Below, piece by piece: positions 51,889-60,756 of a DNA stretch of 64,000 nt. The position numbers and the translations under genes were made by a program. Source of the DNA: Dendrophyllia cribrosa (lineage: Eukaryota > Cnidaria > Anthozoa > Scleractinia > Dendrophylliidae); NCBI GenBank assembly GCA_024195265.1, contig JAJLRJ010000008.1:24851932-24915931 (forward strand). Direction: 5' to 3'. The notes under the pieces are model-generated. The model was not told where the DNA came from, searched no databases, and saw only the letters and a program-made list of their open reading frames with translations. How positions within the stretch are numbered: the stretch's first letter is position 1; each line of letters starts with the position of its first letter.

Positions 51889-52140
51889 AAAAAATAGTTT
51901 ACAAAACAAAAGTTTGGAAACAAAATAGTTTACAAAACAAAAGTTTGGAAACAAAACAAAAGTTTAGAAACAAAACAAAAGTTTGGAAACAAAATGGTTT
52001 CCAAAACAAAAGTTTGGAAACAAAACAAAAGTTTGGAAACAAAACAAACGTTTGGAAACAAAATGGTTTACAAAACAAAAGTTTGGAAACAAAATGGTTT
52101 ACAAAACAAAAGTTTGGAAACAAAATGGTTTACAAAAAAC
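51889..52140. repeat. Tandem AAACAAAAGTTTGG repeat (element A)
   Basis: About a dozen units of AACAAAAGTTTGGAAACAAA, some with an inserted ATGGTTTAC. Lies between the acidic gene start and the hairpins. ORFs across it on both strands are repeat artefacts. Confidence 0.9.
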
Positions 52141-52151
52141 AGAAAGTTTGG

Positions 52152-52612
52152 AATGAAACCAGTTTTTTATCCTAAAAGTCAGCATAAAAATGAAATGAAA
52201 CGAAATGAAAAGTTGTCAATCAGGGAGGTTGACACAGTTTCAAAAACAAAGTTTTAAAAAAATTAAAATGAAATTGAAAAACAGTTTTTCATTTTCATTT
52301 CTAAAACTTTGTTTTTGAAACTATGTCAACCTCCCTGATTGACAACTTTTCATTTCGTTTTTGTGCTGACTTTTAGGATAAAAAAACTGGTTACATTCCA
52401 CTTTTTCGGATTTTGTCAACTGTTTCCATCCAGATTTTATGACAACTCATTCAAACCTCCCTGATTGGAAATGAAAAGTTGTCAATCAGGGAGGTTGACA
52501 TAGTTTCAAAAACAAAGTTTTGAAAAAATAAAAATGAAATTGAAAAACAGTTTTTCATTTTCATTTCTAAAACTTTGTTTTGAAAAAGTTGTAAACCTCC
52601 CTGATTGACAAC
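52152..52612. repeat. Two long hairpins with the GTTGTCAATCAG motif beside PolB (element A)
   Basis: Motif pairs: 52212-52234 with 52324-52346; 52478-52500 with 52591-52612. In the first, the complement extends outward through TTATCCTAAAAGTCAGC and its inverse to about 52152-52400, a stem of about 100 bp. A partial extra copy lies at 52454-52467. The second hairpin ends 4 bp before the PolB stop, so transcripts of PolB would carry it at their 3' end. Same motif as in the element ends. Confidence 0.88.
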
Positions 52613-52615
52613 TTT

Positions 52616-55600
52616 TCATTTCAACCTCCAATGTCCCAAAGCAAGCGTGTCAATTCCATTTGCCTGAACAACTCGTTTGTCATCATTTGCAGACAACGCG
52701 ATCTTTTCCATTCTTTCTGTGAGCAAATGGTGTTCCCTGCTGCGGAAAACATTTTGTTTCCTGCGAATTGCATCTCCTTTCAAACATTCCATAAAGTTGT
52801 CAAATCGCAATTGTTTCTTACGCATTTCTTCACTCCCTTGACTTTCTTGAATTCTTCTTCTTTTCCCTTTTTCCCACCGGAAAGCATAAAGTTTTGGTCT
52901 CAATGCAACAAATTCTGTTATGATTTCTCCTTTGCATTCATCTTTCATCAACCCAATCTTTTTTTTGTTTTCTTTCATAATAGGCAACCCATTCTTCACA
53001 GCAGGATGTTTTTGAGAAAAGTCATTTGTGTCAAACCATTTTGGAACATCATCTGCAATGTCTGCAAAGAAATCTTCTGTCCCAATCTCATAAACCAAAG
53101 AATCTGTGTCTGTATAAAGAACCTGTAGATCTTCCCACTTTTTCTTCGCATAGTTGAAATGAAAATCAATCATCAGAGTTTTGGAAAGATCCAGAATTGA
53201 CATCCCAACGAAGACTGGTTTGTTCATGCGGATTTTTGTCTTTCTCATCTTGATTCCAATCAAGAATTCATCGAAAATCTGCACATCAGCAAAGTTTGGT
53301 TTATTGATCAACTTTTCAGCCCTTTCAACATCTTTGTCCAGTTCAATGGAAACTCTTTTTCGCACATTCTCCATTGTCTTCCCAAACACTGAGTTGTTCA
53401 TCAACTTGAAGAAATCTTTTTCAAACGCGTTTTTCCCCTTTGCTCTCAACTTTGTGTTTGTGTCAATATAAGATTTCATGAAAGTTTTTTCCTGAAATGA
53501 AATTCCTCTCCAAATCTTTTTCAGTTTCATTCCCAGGGAAAGAAAGAGTTTCAGATTTTCCCCATGCAGGACCATCCTTTCTTTGTCCTTCAGATTTTGA
53601 GTCAACTTCTCCACTCCTCCCAGTTTCAAACTTTCAGAAGCCAAAGGAAAATCATTGTGGTCATCATGCAACTCTTCAGGATATTCCAGATCCACTTCCA
53701 GAATGCATCCCACATCTTCTCCATCAACAAACGCCCTCCATTTCGACGGATCATCCATCCAGGCGAACTTTCCAACTGGAAGTGGCTTTGACATTGCCCA
53801 GCCATAAAGATTGTTTGCATCCAGATAAACCAAAAACTTTGACGGCTGCGTTTCGTCAAAATCTTTCATGAACCGATTGTTTGCCTTTGCGTGCCTCTTG
53901 AACGCATTTGCGTTGCCTCCTCTCATTCCTCTTTCAATCATCAACAACATATCAACGTCATTCAACAGTTCCAATTCAACTCCTGTCATTTTCAACATGG
54001 CATTCCACGCCATCCCTGGGGTCGTGAAAAACTGGGCAGGATCCAATCCATAGTTTTCTTCACAAAGTTTTCTGAAGTTTTCAACAACATCAGCCTGCAA
54101 CAACACATCAGTTTTCAAATAAAGATCGTGGAACTCTACCATGTTTTTCACTCCCCATTTCCACCAGACACGTTTTGCATGTTGAAAATCTTTTATGGTG
54201 ATCCCCGAGTTATTCAGTTTGGAAAAGAAGACTTTTTTCGCAGGAAGTTTTTTGGAGAATTTATCAAATGAATCCATGAACTCATAGGGATAAACTCCTT
54301 TTCGCGTCATCAAGTCAAACTTTTCTCCCTGAAAAAAGCGAGCGGTTTCTTTCAAATCTGATTTTGGCAGATTCTTAACCAGACTATCCAAAGATGACGC
54401 CATGAACTTAAAAGAATCAAGAAAACGGATTTCATGTTTGATGATCCTTTCTTTTCCATCCTGAGTTTTTTCCCTTTTCAACTCAAACTTCAGGGAGAAA
54501 GAAATATATTTCTCTTCGTTGTTGGGAATGCACTGGATCTCCAGAATTTCATCCACCAAACCCAAAGCTCGCACAAAAAGATGTGAGTCATAGTTGGCTA
54601 GATTGTGAAAAAACACTGGAGTAAATTTTGGTTTTTGAAACATTCTATTGCAAGAGCGATGAGCCGCGCCTCTGAATTTTCCTGTAAAGTGGCAATGATC
54701 TCGCACTTTCATCTTTTCTCCCTCTTTTTCAAATTCATCTCTACACAACCAACAAATCGAAGTTGCGTTGAAAATCTTCCATTCTTCTGGAGTGAGCGGC
54801 GACATGGGTTTTGGTTTCAGTTTCAGTTGAGCCTGTTTGACTTCTGCTATGAGTTGTTTGATAAATTCTTTGGGGAGTTCAGCTGATTCCTTTTCACTTC
54901 CTGCTCTTTGCAGAACAGGTTGTGTTTCCAGAAATGGAGAAACAAGATGAAACGCAAATCCACATGGAAGATGCTCTTGTATTTTCTGCGTTTGTTTCAT
55001 TCTTCCAGCATCTTCAACAGGTTTCAAAATTGACTCAAAATCTGCATAACCCACAACAGGAACATGAATCATCTTAGAAAAGTTTCGGAAAGAACATTTT
55101 TCTCCTTCCGGCATTTCAACATTTGTCACTTCAAATTCACCGCAGTTGCGTTTGTGTTTTGCCAGGCTGTCTTCGCTAGGAAATGAATTGAGACATCTTT
55201 TGCAGAAAAATCTTTTTCTGTTTGTTTTAGAAACTTGTGAAGCTGCCAGTCTGGAAAAGTTTTTGATAATGCAAAAATGTGTTTGAAATTCTTTTTTCAG
55301 AAACAACAGATCGATGTGGTTTCTTTTTTCTTTTTCAGTTGCTTTCAGGATAAAAAGTTTTTTATCCCAACCAAAAACATTGATTGAGATGTGGCTGTTT
55401 TTTCTTTCAAATCTGGAAATATCTTCCAGAGTGGTTGGAAATGAAATGTCAGTCCAATCAAACTTGTCAGCTTGTTGTCTCAACAAACGCGTGATTCTTT
55501 CAGGATTCTGTTCAACCCAGTTCATCGCTCTTGCAACGCACCATTTAAAACACATTTCATCTGTGTTTTTCATGTTGATGACAGCGTTCTTTTTAGCGAT

Positions 55601-56386
55601 TTCAGTTGGAAGAGGAATCCAAGACGATCCTCCCAGTGGCGTCCAGCGAACGACGTGCAAGGATAATTCAACCACTTTTTCAAACACCCAGTTGGACCCT
55701 CTTTGATTGAAGTTTTCAAGGTTGATCAACATTTCTCCAGCCATTTCATCAAACAACTGAGACGCGTTGTTTCCTGCCAGATTTCTTTTCAGCTTTGAAT
55801 GGGAGAACGGTGTTTCTGTGATTGTGCCATCTCCATCCAAATCTGGCTTTTGCAGAAGAGAAGTGAGAATGCATTTGACTTTTGTTTGTCGGTTTTGCTG
55901 AATGATTTCAACAACCTGGTGTTTCACTTTCCGACGAAAATCTTGTGGAGTTGGAGAATCATCCCCTGGGATAACGAATTGTTTGACAAATCCTTTCAAA
56001 GCTGATTTTTGTTCTTCAACAACAACCGTTTGCCCCCACAATTTAGAAATCTGTTTTTTTAATCTTTCAACAGCCGGAGTTGTTTTTCTCCTTATTTCTG
56101 GTTCAGTTACACTTTCCAGCCATTTTGCCCAGTCAGAAATATTTGCTGTTTGTCTTTGGATGACTGGTGGAATTCTGCTAGGAAGAACTTTTCTGCGTTC
56201 CGGAAGGAGAATAGGCACATCGATTTTTTTAATTTCTTCATCCAAAAGGTTTTTCTGGGTTGTTTTTCCACCTCCAGTCCAAAGATTTTCAATCAAAAAG
56301 TTCACCAGGTCATCTCTCCTCAATCTAGACCAACCTCGCAATCCGGATGATCTCGCAAATGATTTCAATGCATTCAAAGTTGCCAT
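52616..56386 (-). CDS. Protein-primed family B DNA polymerase (element A)
   Basis: 1256 aa; start ATG 56386 after TTTAAA. N-terminal region with DEMCFKWCVARAM (about residue 280) and THFCIIKNFSRL, then a CKRCLNSF...HKRNC finger (about 394-412). Exonuclease: GYADFESIL (about 449), HNLANYDSHLF and YLKTDVLLQADVVENFR. Between the exonuclease motifs sits an HNH-like insert CWLCRDEF ... DHCHFTGKFRGAAHRSCN (about 555-580). Polymerase: DANNLYGWAM (A, about 855), KLMNNSVFGKT (B, about 997), YTDTDSLVYE (C, about 1093). Intact, and only distantly like the element B enzyme. Confidence 0.93.
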   Translation of the reverse strand: MATLNALKSFARSSGLRGWSRLRRDDLVNFLIENLWTGGGKTTQKNLLDEEIKKIDVPILLPERRKVLPSRIPPVIQRQTANISDWAKWLESVTEPEIRRKTTPAVERLKKQISKLWGQTVVVEEQKSALKGFVKQFVIPGDDSPTPQDFRRKVKHQVVEIIQQNRQTKVKCILTSLLQKPDLDGDGTITETPFSHSKLKRNLAGNNASQLFDEMAGEMLINLENFNQRGSNWVFEKVVELSLHVVRWTPLGGSSWIPLPTEIAKKNAVINMKNTDEMCFKWCVARAMNWVEQNPERITRLLRQQADKFDWTDISFPTTLEDISRFERKNSHISINVFGWDKKLFILKATEKEKRNHIDLLFLKKEFQTHFCIIKNFSRLAASQVSKTNRKRFFCKRCLNSFPSEDSLAKHKRNCGEFEVTNVEMPEGEKCSFRNFSKMIHVPVVGYADFESILKPVEDAGRMKQTQKIQEHLPCGFAFHLVSPFLETQPVLQRAGSEKESAELPKEFIKQLIAEVKQAQLKLKPKPMSPLTPEEWKIFNATSICWLCRDEFEKEGEKMKVRDHCHFTGKFRGAAHRSCNRMFQKPKFTPVFFHNLANYDSHLFVRALGLVDEILEIQCIPNNEEKYISFSLKFELKREKTQDGKERIIKHEIRFLDSFKFMASSLDSLVKNLPKSDLKETARFFQGEKFDLMTRKGVYPYEFMDSFDKFSKKLPAKKVFFSKLNNSGITIKDFQHAKRVWWKWGVKNMVEFHDLYLKTDVLLQADVVENFRKLCEENYGLDPAQFFTTPGMAWNAMLKMTGVELELLNDVDMLLMIERGMRGGNANAFKRHAKANNRFMKDFDETQPSKFLVYLDANNLYGWAMSKPLPVGKFAWMDDPSKWRAFVDGEDVGCILEVDLEYPEELHDDHNDFPLASESLKLGGVEKLTQNLKDKERMVLHGENLKLFLSLGMKLKKIWRGISFQEKTFMKSYIDTNTKLRAKGKNAFEKDFFKLMNNSVFGKTMENVRKRVSIELDKDVERAEKLINKPNFADVQIFDEFLIGIKMRKTKIRMNKPVFVGMSILDLSKTLMIDFHFNYAKKKWEDLQVLYTDTDSLVYEIGTEDFFADIADDVPKWFDTNDFSQKHPAVKNGLPIMKENKKKIGLMKDECKGEIITEFVALRPKLYAFRWEKGKRRRIQESQGSEEMRKKQLRFDNFMECLKGDAIRRKQNVFRSREHHLLTERMEKIALSANDDKRVVQANGIDTLALGHWRLK

Positions 56387-56422
56387 TTTAAATGGGGTAA
56401 AAAGATTTTTTCCCTATTTAAA

Positions 56423-56911
56423 ATGAAGTTTTCAATCCAAGAGGAAGGAAAAGAAAAGCAAACTTTTTTCACATTCAAAGAAGCCCAGGAACAAGCTGGA
56501 CTCCCATCGAAAACGATTTTGAGAGTTTTGAAATCAGACAACACCAAATATTTCCGACGAGCTGATAAAAAAACTTTTTGGATTCAGGAGGAAGATGATG
56601 CACCATTTATCCAGATTGATGGAGAAGATTTTTTCTGTGCAGAGAAAATTCAGGAAAGATTTGGCTTGTCCAGAACATTTTTTTTCAATCAACTCTGCAA
56701 GAAAAGAACGCATTTTCTGGATGCAAATGAAAAATCTCATGAAGTTACTTGGAAATCTCCCAGACTGGAAAAGTTTCTCGATTTGATGAAAGAGAAAACT
56801 ATGCACAACAAACTCCTTCAGGCTTGCTCAGGAAAAGGAGTCCCCAGATTAGTTTCAACTGCGTCGGCTAATATGGATAAACACCTAGAAGTTTTTCAAG
56901 TCACGTTTTGA
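56423..56911 (+). CDS. Predicted DNA-binding protein with HTH-like repeats (element A)
   Basis: 162 aa; start at TTTAAAATG, divergent from PolB with 36 bp between. FFTFKEAQEQAGLPSKTILR followed by KYFRRADKKTFWI looks like a NUMOD/IENR-type helix-turn-helix, and the second half (FFCAEKIQERFGLSRTFFF) repeats the plan. It shares the plan with the split gene at 51579-51876. May control the element or bind the ends; not proven. Confidence 0.5.
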   Translation: MKFSIQEEGKEKQTFFTFKEAQEQAGLPSKTILRVLKSDNTKYFRRADKKTFWIQEEDDAPFIQIDGEDFFCAEKIQERFGLSRTFFFNQLCKKRTHFLDANEKSHEVTWKSPRLEKFLDLMKEKTMHNKLLQACSGKGVPRLVSTASANMDKHLEVFQVTF

Positions 56912-56934
56912 ATTTTCTATCCAATGGACAGAAA

Positions 56935-57204
56935 ATGAAGAAGGAAAAACTTTTCACAATCGCAGGACAAGATTTCTTTTCTGTAGAAGAAACCCAAATC
57001 CCACTGGAAGAAATGAAAAACCATGCAAGTTGGATTCATCCCAAATTTCACATAGCATGCGAATTGACTGATGCAGAAATCAGATGGATGAATGGAGTTG
57101 AAAATGAAATCAACTTTCAGAAAGCTGTGGATATGGCGACAGGATTTCTTCCAATGAAAACTGAAGAAGATAGAAAGTTTGTTGAAAAATGGATTTGGAA
57201 ATGA
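56935..57204 (+). CDS. Small protein of unknown function (element A)
   Basis: 89 aa from MKKEKLFTIAGQDFFSVEE, 23 bp after the preceding stop. The opening again resembles the DFF-x-VEE / DFFCAEK pattern of the previous gene, so it may be a third repeat in a separate gene. No other domain. Confidence 0.5.
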   Translation: MKKEKLFTIAGQDFFSVEETQIPLEEMKNHASWIHPKFHIACELTDAEIRWMNGVENEINFQKAVDMATGFLPMKTEEDRKFVEKWIWK

Positions 57205-57225
57205 TTTTTTTTCTTCACTAAGAAA

Positions 57226-57873
57226 ATGAATCCCGAAAAAGTTTCTATTTCCAAAGTCATCCTCAAAGATCCCATTAAAAGATCATCTGGAAATATCACA
57301 TATTATCTTCTCCCATGTTCTCTCAATGACAAACCACTTCAACTGAAACTTCAAACAAAGTTTAAAATCTTTGCTCATGAAGGAGATTCTTTTTCATTGG
57401 GAATAAATCTCCCAGAAGAAAACATTTCATTTTTCAGAAATCTGGAAACTCATTTGAATAAAGCAGCTGTTGAAAAACGAGATGAAGTGAGAAAACTTAG
57501 TCCATCTTTTGCCAAGTTTCGTGATGGAGATTTCGCTCTCCTGAAAGTGGATAAATCTGAGCAGGAAAAGATCTTTGCAAAGATTTATCCCTCAAAACGC
57601 CCCAAAACAGATTTCTCTTGTCGTTTTTGGGAGTTGGTTGATGAGAAGAAGAAAAAACCCATCCTGAAACAAAAAGAACTCATTGGTGTTCCACTTTTTG
57701 GTCAAGTCGTCTTTTCTACCAAACATCTTTTCTGCGGAAACGTCCGATCAATCACAGCGATTGTTGATGAAGTTCTTGTGGAAGAAACTGTTCAAACTGC
57801 CTCATTATTCGATGATTATGAGGATAAAAATGAAGAAGATGAGGATGAAAAAGATTTTCCTTCTTTAAAATGA
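57226..57873 (+). CDS. Candidate single-stranded-DNA-binding protein (element A)
   Basis: 215 aa. A beta-rich body (GVPLFGQVVFSTKHLFCGNV, then SITAIVDEVLVEE) ends in a very acidic tail (DDYEDKNEEDEDEKDF). A mixed beta fold with an acidic C-terminus is characteristic of viral SSBs, and the gene lies in the replication end of the element near PolB. This is inference from composition and place; no SSB signature is certain. Its TGA overlaps the ATG of the next gene (57870). Confidence 0.5.
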   Translation: MNPEKVSISKVILKDPIKRSSGNITYYLLPCSLNDKPLQLKLQTKFKIFAHEGDSFSLGINLPEENISFFRNLETHLNKAAVEKRDEVRKLSPSFAKFRDGDFALLKVDKSEQEKIFAKIYPSKRPKTDFSCRFWELVDEKKKKPILKQKELIGVPLFGQVVFSTKHLFCGNVRSITAIVDEVLVEETVQTASLFDDYEDKNEEDEDEKDFPSLK

Positions 57874-58166
57874 ATATTAGAGACCGATTTAATAACCACG
57901 AACTTTACCTTTTAAGAACATAAGATCTCAACTGGGCATTGGATGATTTTCGAGGTCGTAGAGAAGAAGACAAACTTGCTGAAAAATATAAAAAAGTGAA
58001 AGAAATCGAGAAGAAAATTACAGATCTTCTCAACTCACTTCTCAAAAAGTCTCCAGCGGAATCTTATTTGAAAGAAATTAAAAAAACATGTAGCGATCTT
58101 ATCACAATCAAAAAATACAGGGAGACATGTGAGGATATGATGTTGTTCCAAACTTATTTGGATTGA
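57870..58166 (+). pseudogene. Small helical protein with in-frame stop (element A)
   Basis: ATG 57870 has the context TTAAAATG and overlaps the previous stop. After 17 codons a TAA stops the frame, which then stays open to 58166 (KYKKVKEIEKKITDLLNSLL and so on). The overlap and context mark 57870 as the native start, so the stop is probably a mutation. Coiled, charged product; function unknown. Confidence 0.55.
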
Positions 58167-58187
58167 TTTAATATCTTGGATATTAAA

Positions 58188-58450
58188 TCATTGCATTTTC
58201 TGCTGAATTTCCCAGAGAATCAAACCTTGTTTTTCGAGTTCCTTTTTCAGAATCTTGTTTTCCTCCTGGAGATTGACAAATGATTCATAAAGAATTTCAA
58301 AATGATCTTCTTCTTCTTCCTCTGCTTCTGCTTCTTCCATCTCTGAATCGGAAACAATAAACTCCTCATCTGAAGTTGTGGGAGTTTCATCTTGACTTCT
58401 TTCTTCCTCTTCCGAGCATGTAGAACAATCTTCATGATCACTGGCTTCCA
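58188..58450 (-). CDS. Acidic coiled-coil protein (element A)
   Basis: From ATG 58450: MEASDHEDCSTCSEEEE, strongly acidic, then a leucine-zipper-like end (LQEENKILKKELEKQGLIL). The start overlaps the end of the next gene upstream. An open extension to 58562 is in the other gene's shadow. Function unknown; acidic plus zipper could mean a transcription co-factor. Confidence 0.5.
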
Positions 58451-59025
58451 TTTTCTTCCCAATTATTTCTTTCAAAAATGTTTCGGATGATGCTCTCTTG
58501 TTTTTCTCTGCTTTCTGACATTTTAAGAAGTTTGAAGTCATCTTCATTGGGATTGAACCCATTCTTTTTCAACAGGGAGAAAAGAACTTGGTTGACATTC
58601 AGGAACTTTTTTCTGTTTGGACGATGGTCGTTATATGCCAACAAGAAATGCTTGAAATCGTCAACGAGAAACGGTTCAAGATGTTCATAGTCATTTCCAT
58701 CGTGATTGGTTATGTGATTGAAGATTTCATGTTCATTTCCATTTGTTTTCCATTTCGCTTCTTTTGCAAAGTCTCTGACTTTCTTTCTTGTGATTTCCTG
58801 GAGAGGTATTTGAGAGAGAATTTCTTCTTTCCGCAAATCAAGTTGTTTTGCATAAGCTTGCTCTTTCTCCTCATCTGTTTTTGGTTTTCTTTTCCCTTGA
58901 TTTTGGCGTATGATATCTTTGAAATGATCCAGTCTTTGGTTTCTTGGATTTTGCCATGTGGTTGTGAAAGTATCTTGAACAAGTTCAGGAGAATAGATTT
59001 CATCTTCATCTTCTGAATCAGACAT
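58438..59025 (-). CDS. Unknown 195-aa protein next to the right end (element A)
   Basis: From MSDSEDEDEIYSPELVQDTF. Helical, charged; KKVRDFAKEAKWKTNGNEHE and FLVDDFKHFLLAYNDHRPNR are the most structured parts. TTAAAATG inside the end (58524) could start a short separate product. Last gene before the right inverted end. No family recognised. Confidence 0.55.
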   Translation of the reverse strand: MSDSEDEDEIYSPELVQDTFTTTWQNPRNQRLDHFKDIIRQNQGKRKPKTDEEKEQAYAKQLDLRKEEILSQIPLQEITRKKVRDFAKEAKWKTNGNEHEIFNHITNHDGNDYEHLEPFLVDDFKHFLLAYNDHRPNRKKFLNVNQVLFSLLKKNGFNPNEDDFKLLKMSESREKQESIIRNIFERNNWEENGSQ

Positions 59026-59059
59026 TTTTTCAAGAAATAATTTGATTTCCAAATTATTT

Positions 59060-59899
59060 TGTTGTCAATCAGAGAGGTTGACATAAGTTTGGGAGAAAAC
59101 TTTTTGAAATGAAAAAAGTTTTCTGAAAAACAAAAACTTTTTTTTCAAAATAAAATCTTGTTTTCAACAACGTGTCAACCTCCCTGATTGACAACAAAAA
59201 AAACTTTCAAAAGTTGTCAATCAGGGAGATTGACACAAGTTTGGGAGAAAACTTTTTTGTTGAAAAGAAAATGAAATAAAAAAACAGTTTTCGTTTTCAT
59301 TTCCAAAACTTTGTTTTGGAAAAGTTGTAAACCTCTCTGATTGACAACTTTGGAAATCGATTTCAACTTTTCTCTTTTTCTCCCAGAAATCTGGAAGAAA
59401 AAAAGACAGAGAGATAAAACGAATATTTTGATACAGTAGGTAATAAAAGGCTGTACCCGGTGGGGATCGAGGGCCCGTAGTTCAAATGTCTGGAGGAAAA
59501 TCTGGCTCATCAAGAATTTCAAATATCAGAATTGAGTCAATGCATGGGGATTTTTGTAACAATTCAAACAGAATGAAGATGTGGGGAGAAAAATAAATGA
59601 ATATTGACTGATAAAAAGAAACAGCATGACGCACTTCGAAAATGTACGAAAGTTTGTGAGGCTATGAGAAAATATTTAGATTTTGCAAATGGCTAAATGA
59701 CAATTCTGTTCATTACTGTTAAAAAGAAACAGAATAAAAACTGTGTTAAATTTAGGGGATTATAAATTGTGTTGAAATTGGCGATGCATTTGTCAAATGG
59801 GGATATTTAAAAAATATCCAAAGAGCTCCGTATTTGTGATTTTACGTTAAAAACTACATGGGCCCGAGATGCACCGGGTACAGCCTTATATTACCTACT
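59060..59899. repeat. Right inverted end of element A
   Basis: Inverted copy of the left end, without its 195-bp duplication. Contains motif pairs 59061-59083 with 59173-59195 and 59213-59235 with 59324-59348, and the 465-bp terminal segment 59435-59899. Directly followed by the second A copy. Confidence 0.9.
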
Positions 59900-60008
59900 C
59901 ACTTGCCCCATATCTTCCCATTTCAACTGTTTTCTTTCCCAACCATGGAATTGCATGAGCAAAACCAGTCAAAGCCAATTCTCCAATGCCCCCACCTTGT
60001 GAGGGCAG
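59900..60008 (-). pseudogene. PLA2 protein, N-terminal fragment (A2)
   Basis: Only the first codons of the PLA2 gene remain; the catalytic part is cut away at 59900. The possible CTG start (60006-60008) is the same as in A1. Confidence 0.75.
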
Positions 60009-60010
60009 AC

Positions 60011-60163
60011 TTAGTTTCCCGACTTTTTAACAAATCTTGTTTTCTTTATTCCACAGGAAGCGCAATGACAAAACCACATCTTTCTCCCATTTTTTGCAGT
60101 CATGGTTCCAGTTGGACCCACACAGTCAGTTTGTTTCTTCTCCTTCACGCAATATGACTTCAT
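60011..60163 (-). CDS. 50-aa zinc-ribbon protein, DUF5679-like (A2)
   Basis: Same coding content as 25134-25286 with the same Cys pattern (CHCASCG). Intact. Its conservation between copies supports it being a real gene despite its size. Confidence 0.7.
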   Translation of the reverse strand: MKSYCVKEKKQTDCVGPTGTMTAKNGRKMWFCHCASCGIKKTRFVKKSGN

Positions 60164-60165
60164 TT

Positions 60166-60756
60166 TCAATCGAAATATTCTTTTATGAATCTTTCATTTT
60201 GCATTGTATCAGTCAAACTGAAAGGCTGGAGAATATCATAGAAGTCTTTTCCCTGCGACCATTGATGGAGGAAATAAAGACAATAATACCCACAAAGGAC
60301 ACTGTTGATATTTTGATACTGACTGCTGTTCCAAATCACCGGTTTGTTGCTTTTGAATTCTTGTGGAAATCCCATTCCAAAAGAGTCAAAATACCATGTG
60401 AATTTTTTCCCTGGAGCGCAACAAACCCAATGAGTTCCTGCATTTTTCAGTGAATCCAAATTAATAATACAGGGAGTGTGTTTTTGTGGCATGAATTGAT
60501 CTCTCGCAAAGATGCCTTTGAAGTTGGGAATCTCCAGAAAATCAATCCACTTCATGAGATCCACATTGTTCAGGGGATTGTTTACAAATCTCGGCTTTCG
60601 CCAGGCTCGCTTCACAATATTGCCCCGAGAAGTGGGATGTTGTTGAATGGACTTTTCGATCCCAGTAGAAGTCCTTTGCCCTTTTTTGATTTTTTTTTGC
60701 CCATACCAACCGAGTTTCGTCCCCAGCTTCCGATGAATGAAGGAGGCCGTGCCCAA
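60166..60756 (-). CDS. Adenovirus-type cysteine protease (A2)
   Basis: Triad regions THWVCC, WYFDSFG and LCGYYC are all present. One or two substitutions from A1. As in A1 the open frame upstream overlaps the pX-like tail, so the start is probably near 60555-60620. Confidence 0.85.
   Translation of the reverse strand: MGTASFIHRKLGTKLGWYGQKKIKKGQRTSTGIEKSIQQHPTSRGNIVKRAWRKPRFVNNPLNNVDLMKWIDFLEIPNFKGIFARDQFMPQKHTPCIINLDSLKNAGTHWVCCAPGKKFTWYFDSFGMGFPQEFKSNKPVIWNSSQYQNINSVLCGYYCLYFLHQWSQGKDFYDILQPFSLTDTMQNERFIKEYFD

Larger units (their letters stand above)
22467..59899. mobile_element. Polinton/Maverick element A (endogenous adintovirus-like), split by element B
   Basis: The element begins AGTAGGTAATAAAAGG and ends with its complement. 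Inverted ends of about 1.0 kb (left) and 0.84 kb (right) enclose integrase, PLA2, protease, MCP, penton, packaging ATPase and protein-primed PolB, the defining Polinton set. Without element B the length is about 19.7 kb, normal for the group. No matching 6-bp target duplication is seen: CAGTGG lies on the left and CACTTG on the right, where the second copy A2 starts. That suggests rearrangement at the right edge. Confidence 0.9.

Noticed and set aside
51945..52257. Plus-strand Lys/Asn-rich ORFs and minus-strand Phe/Cys-rich ORFs
   Set aside because: Produced by the tandem AAACAAAAGTTTGG repeat; no start signal or domain.
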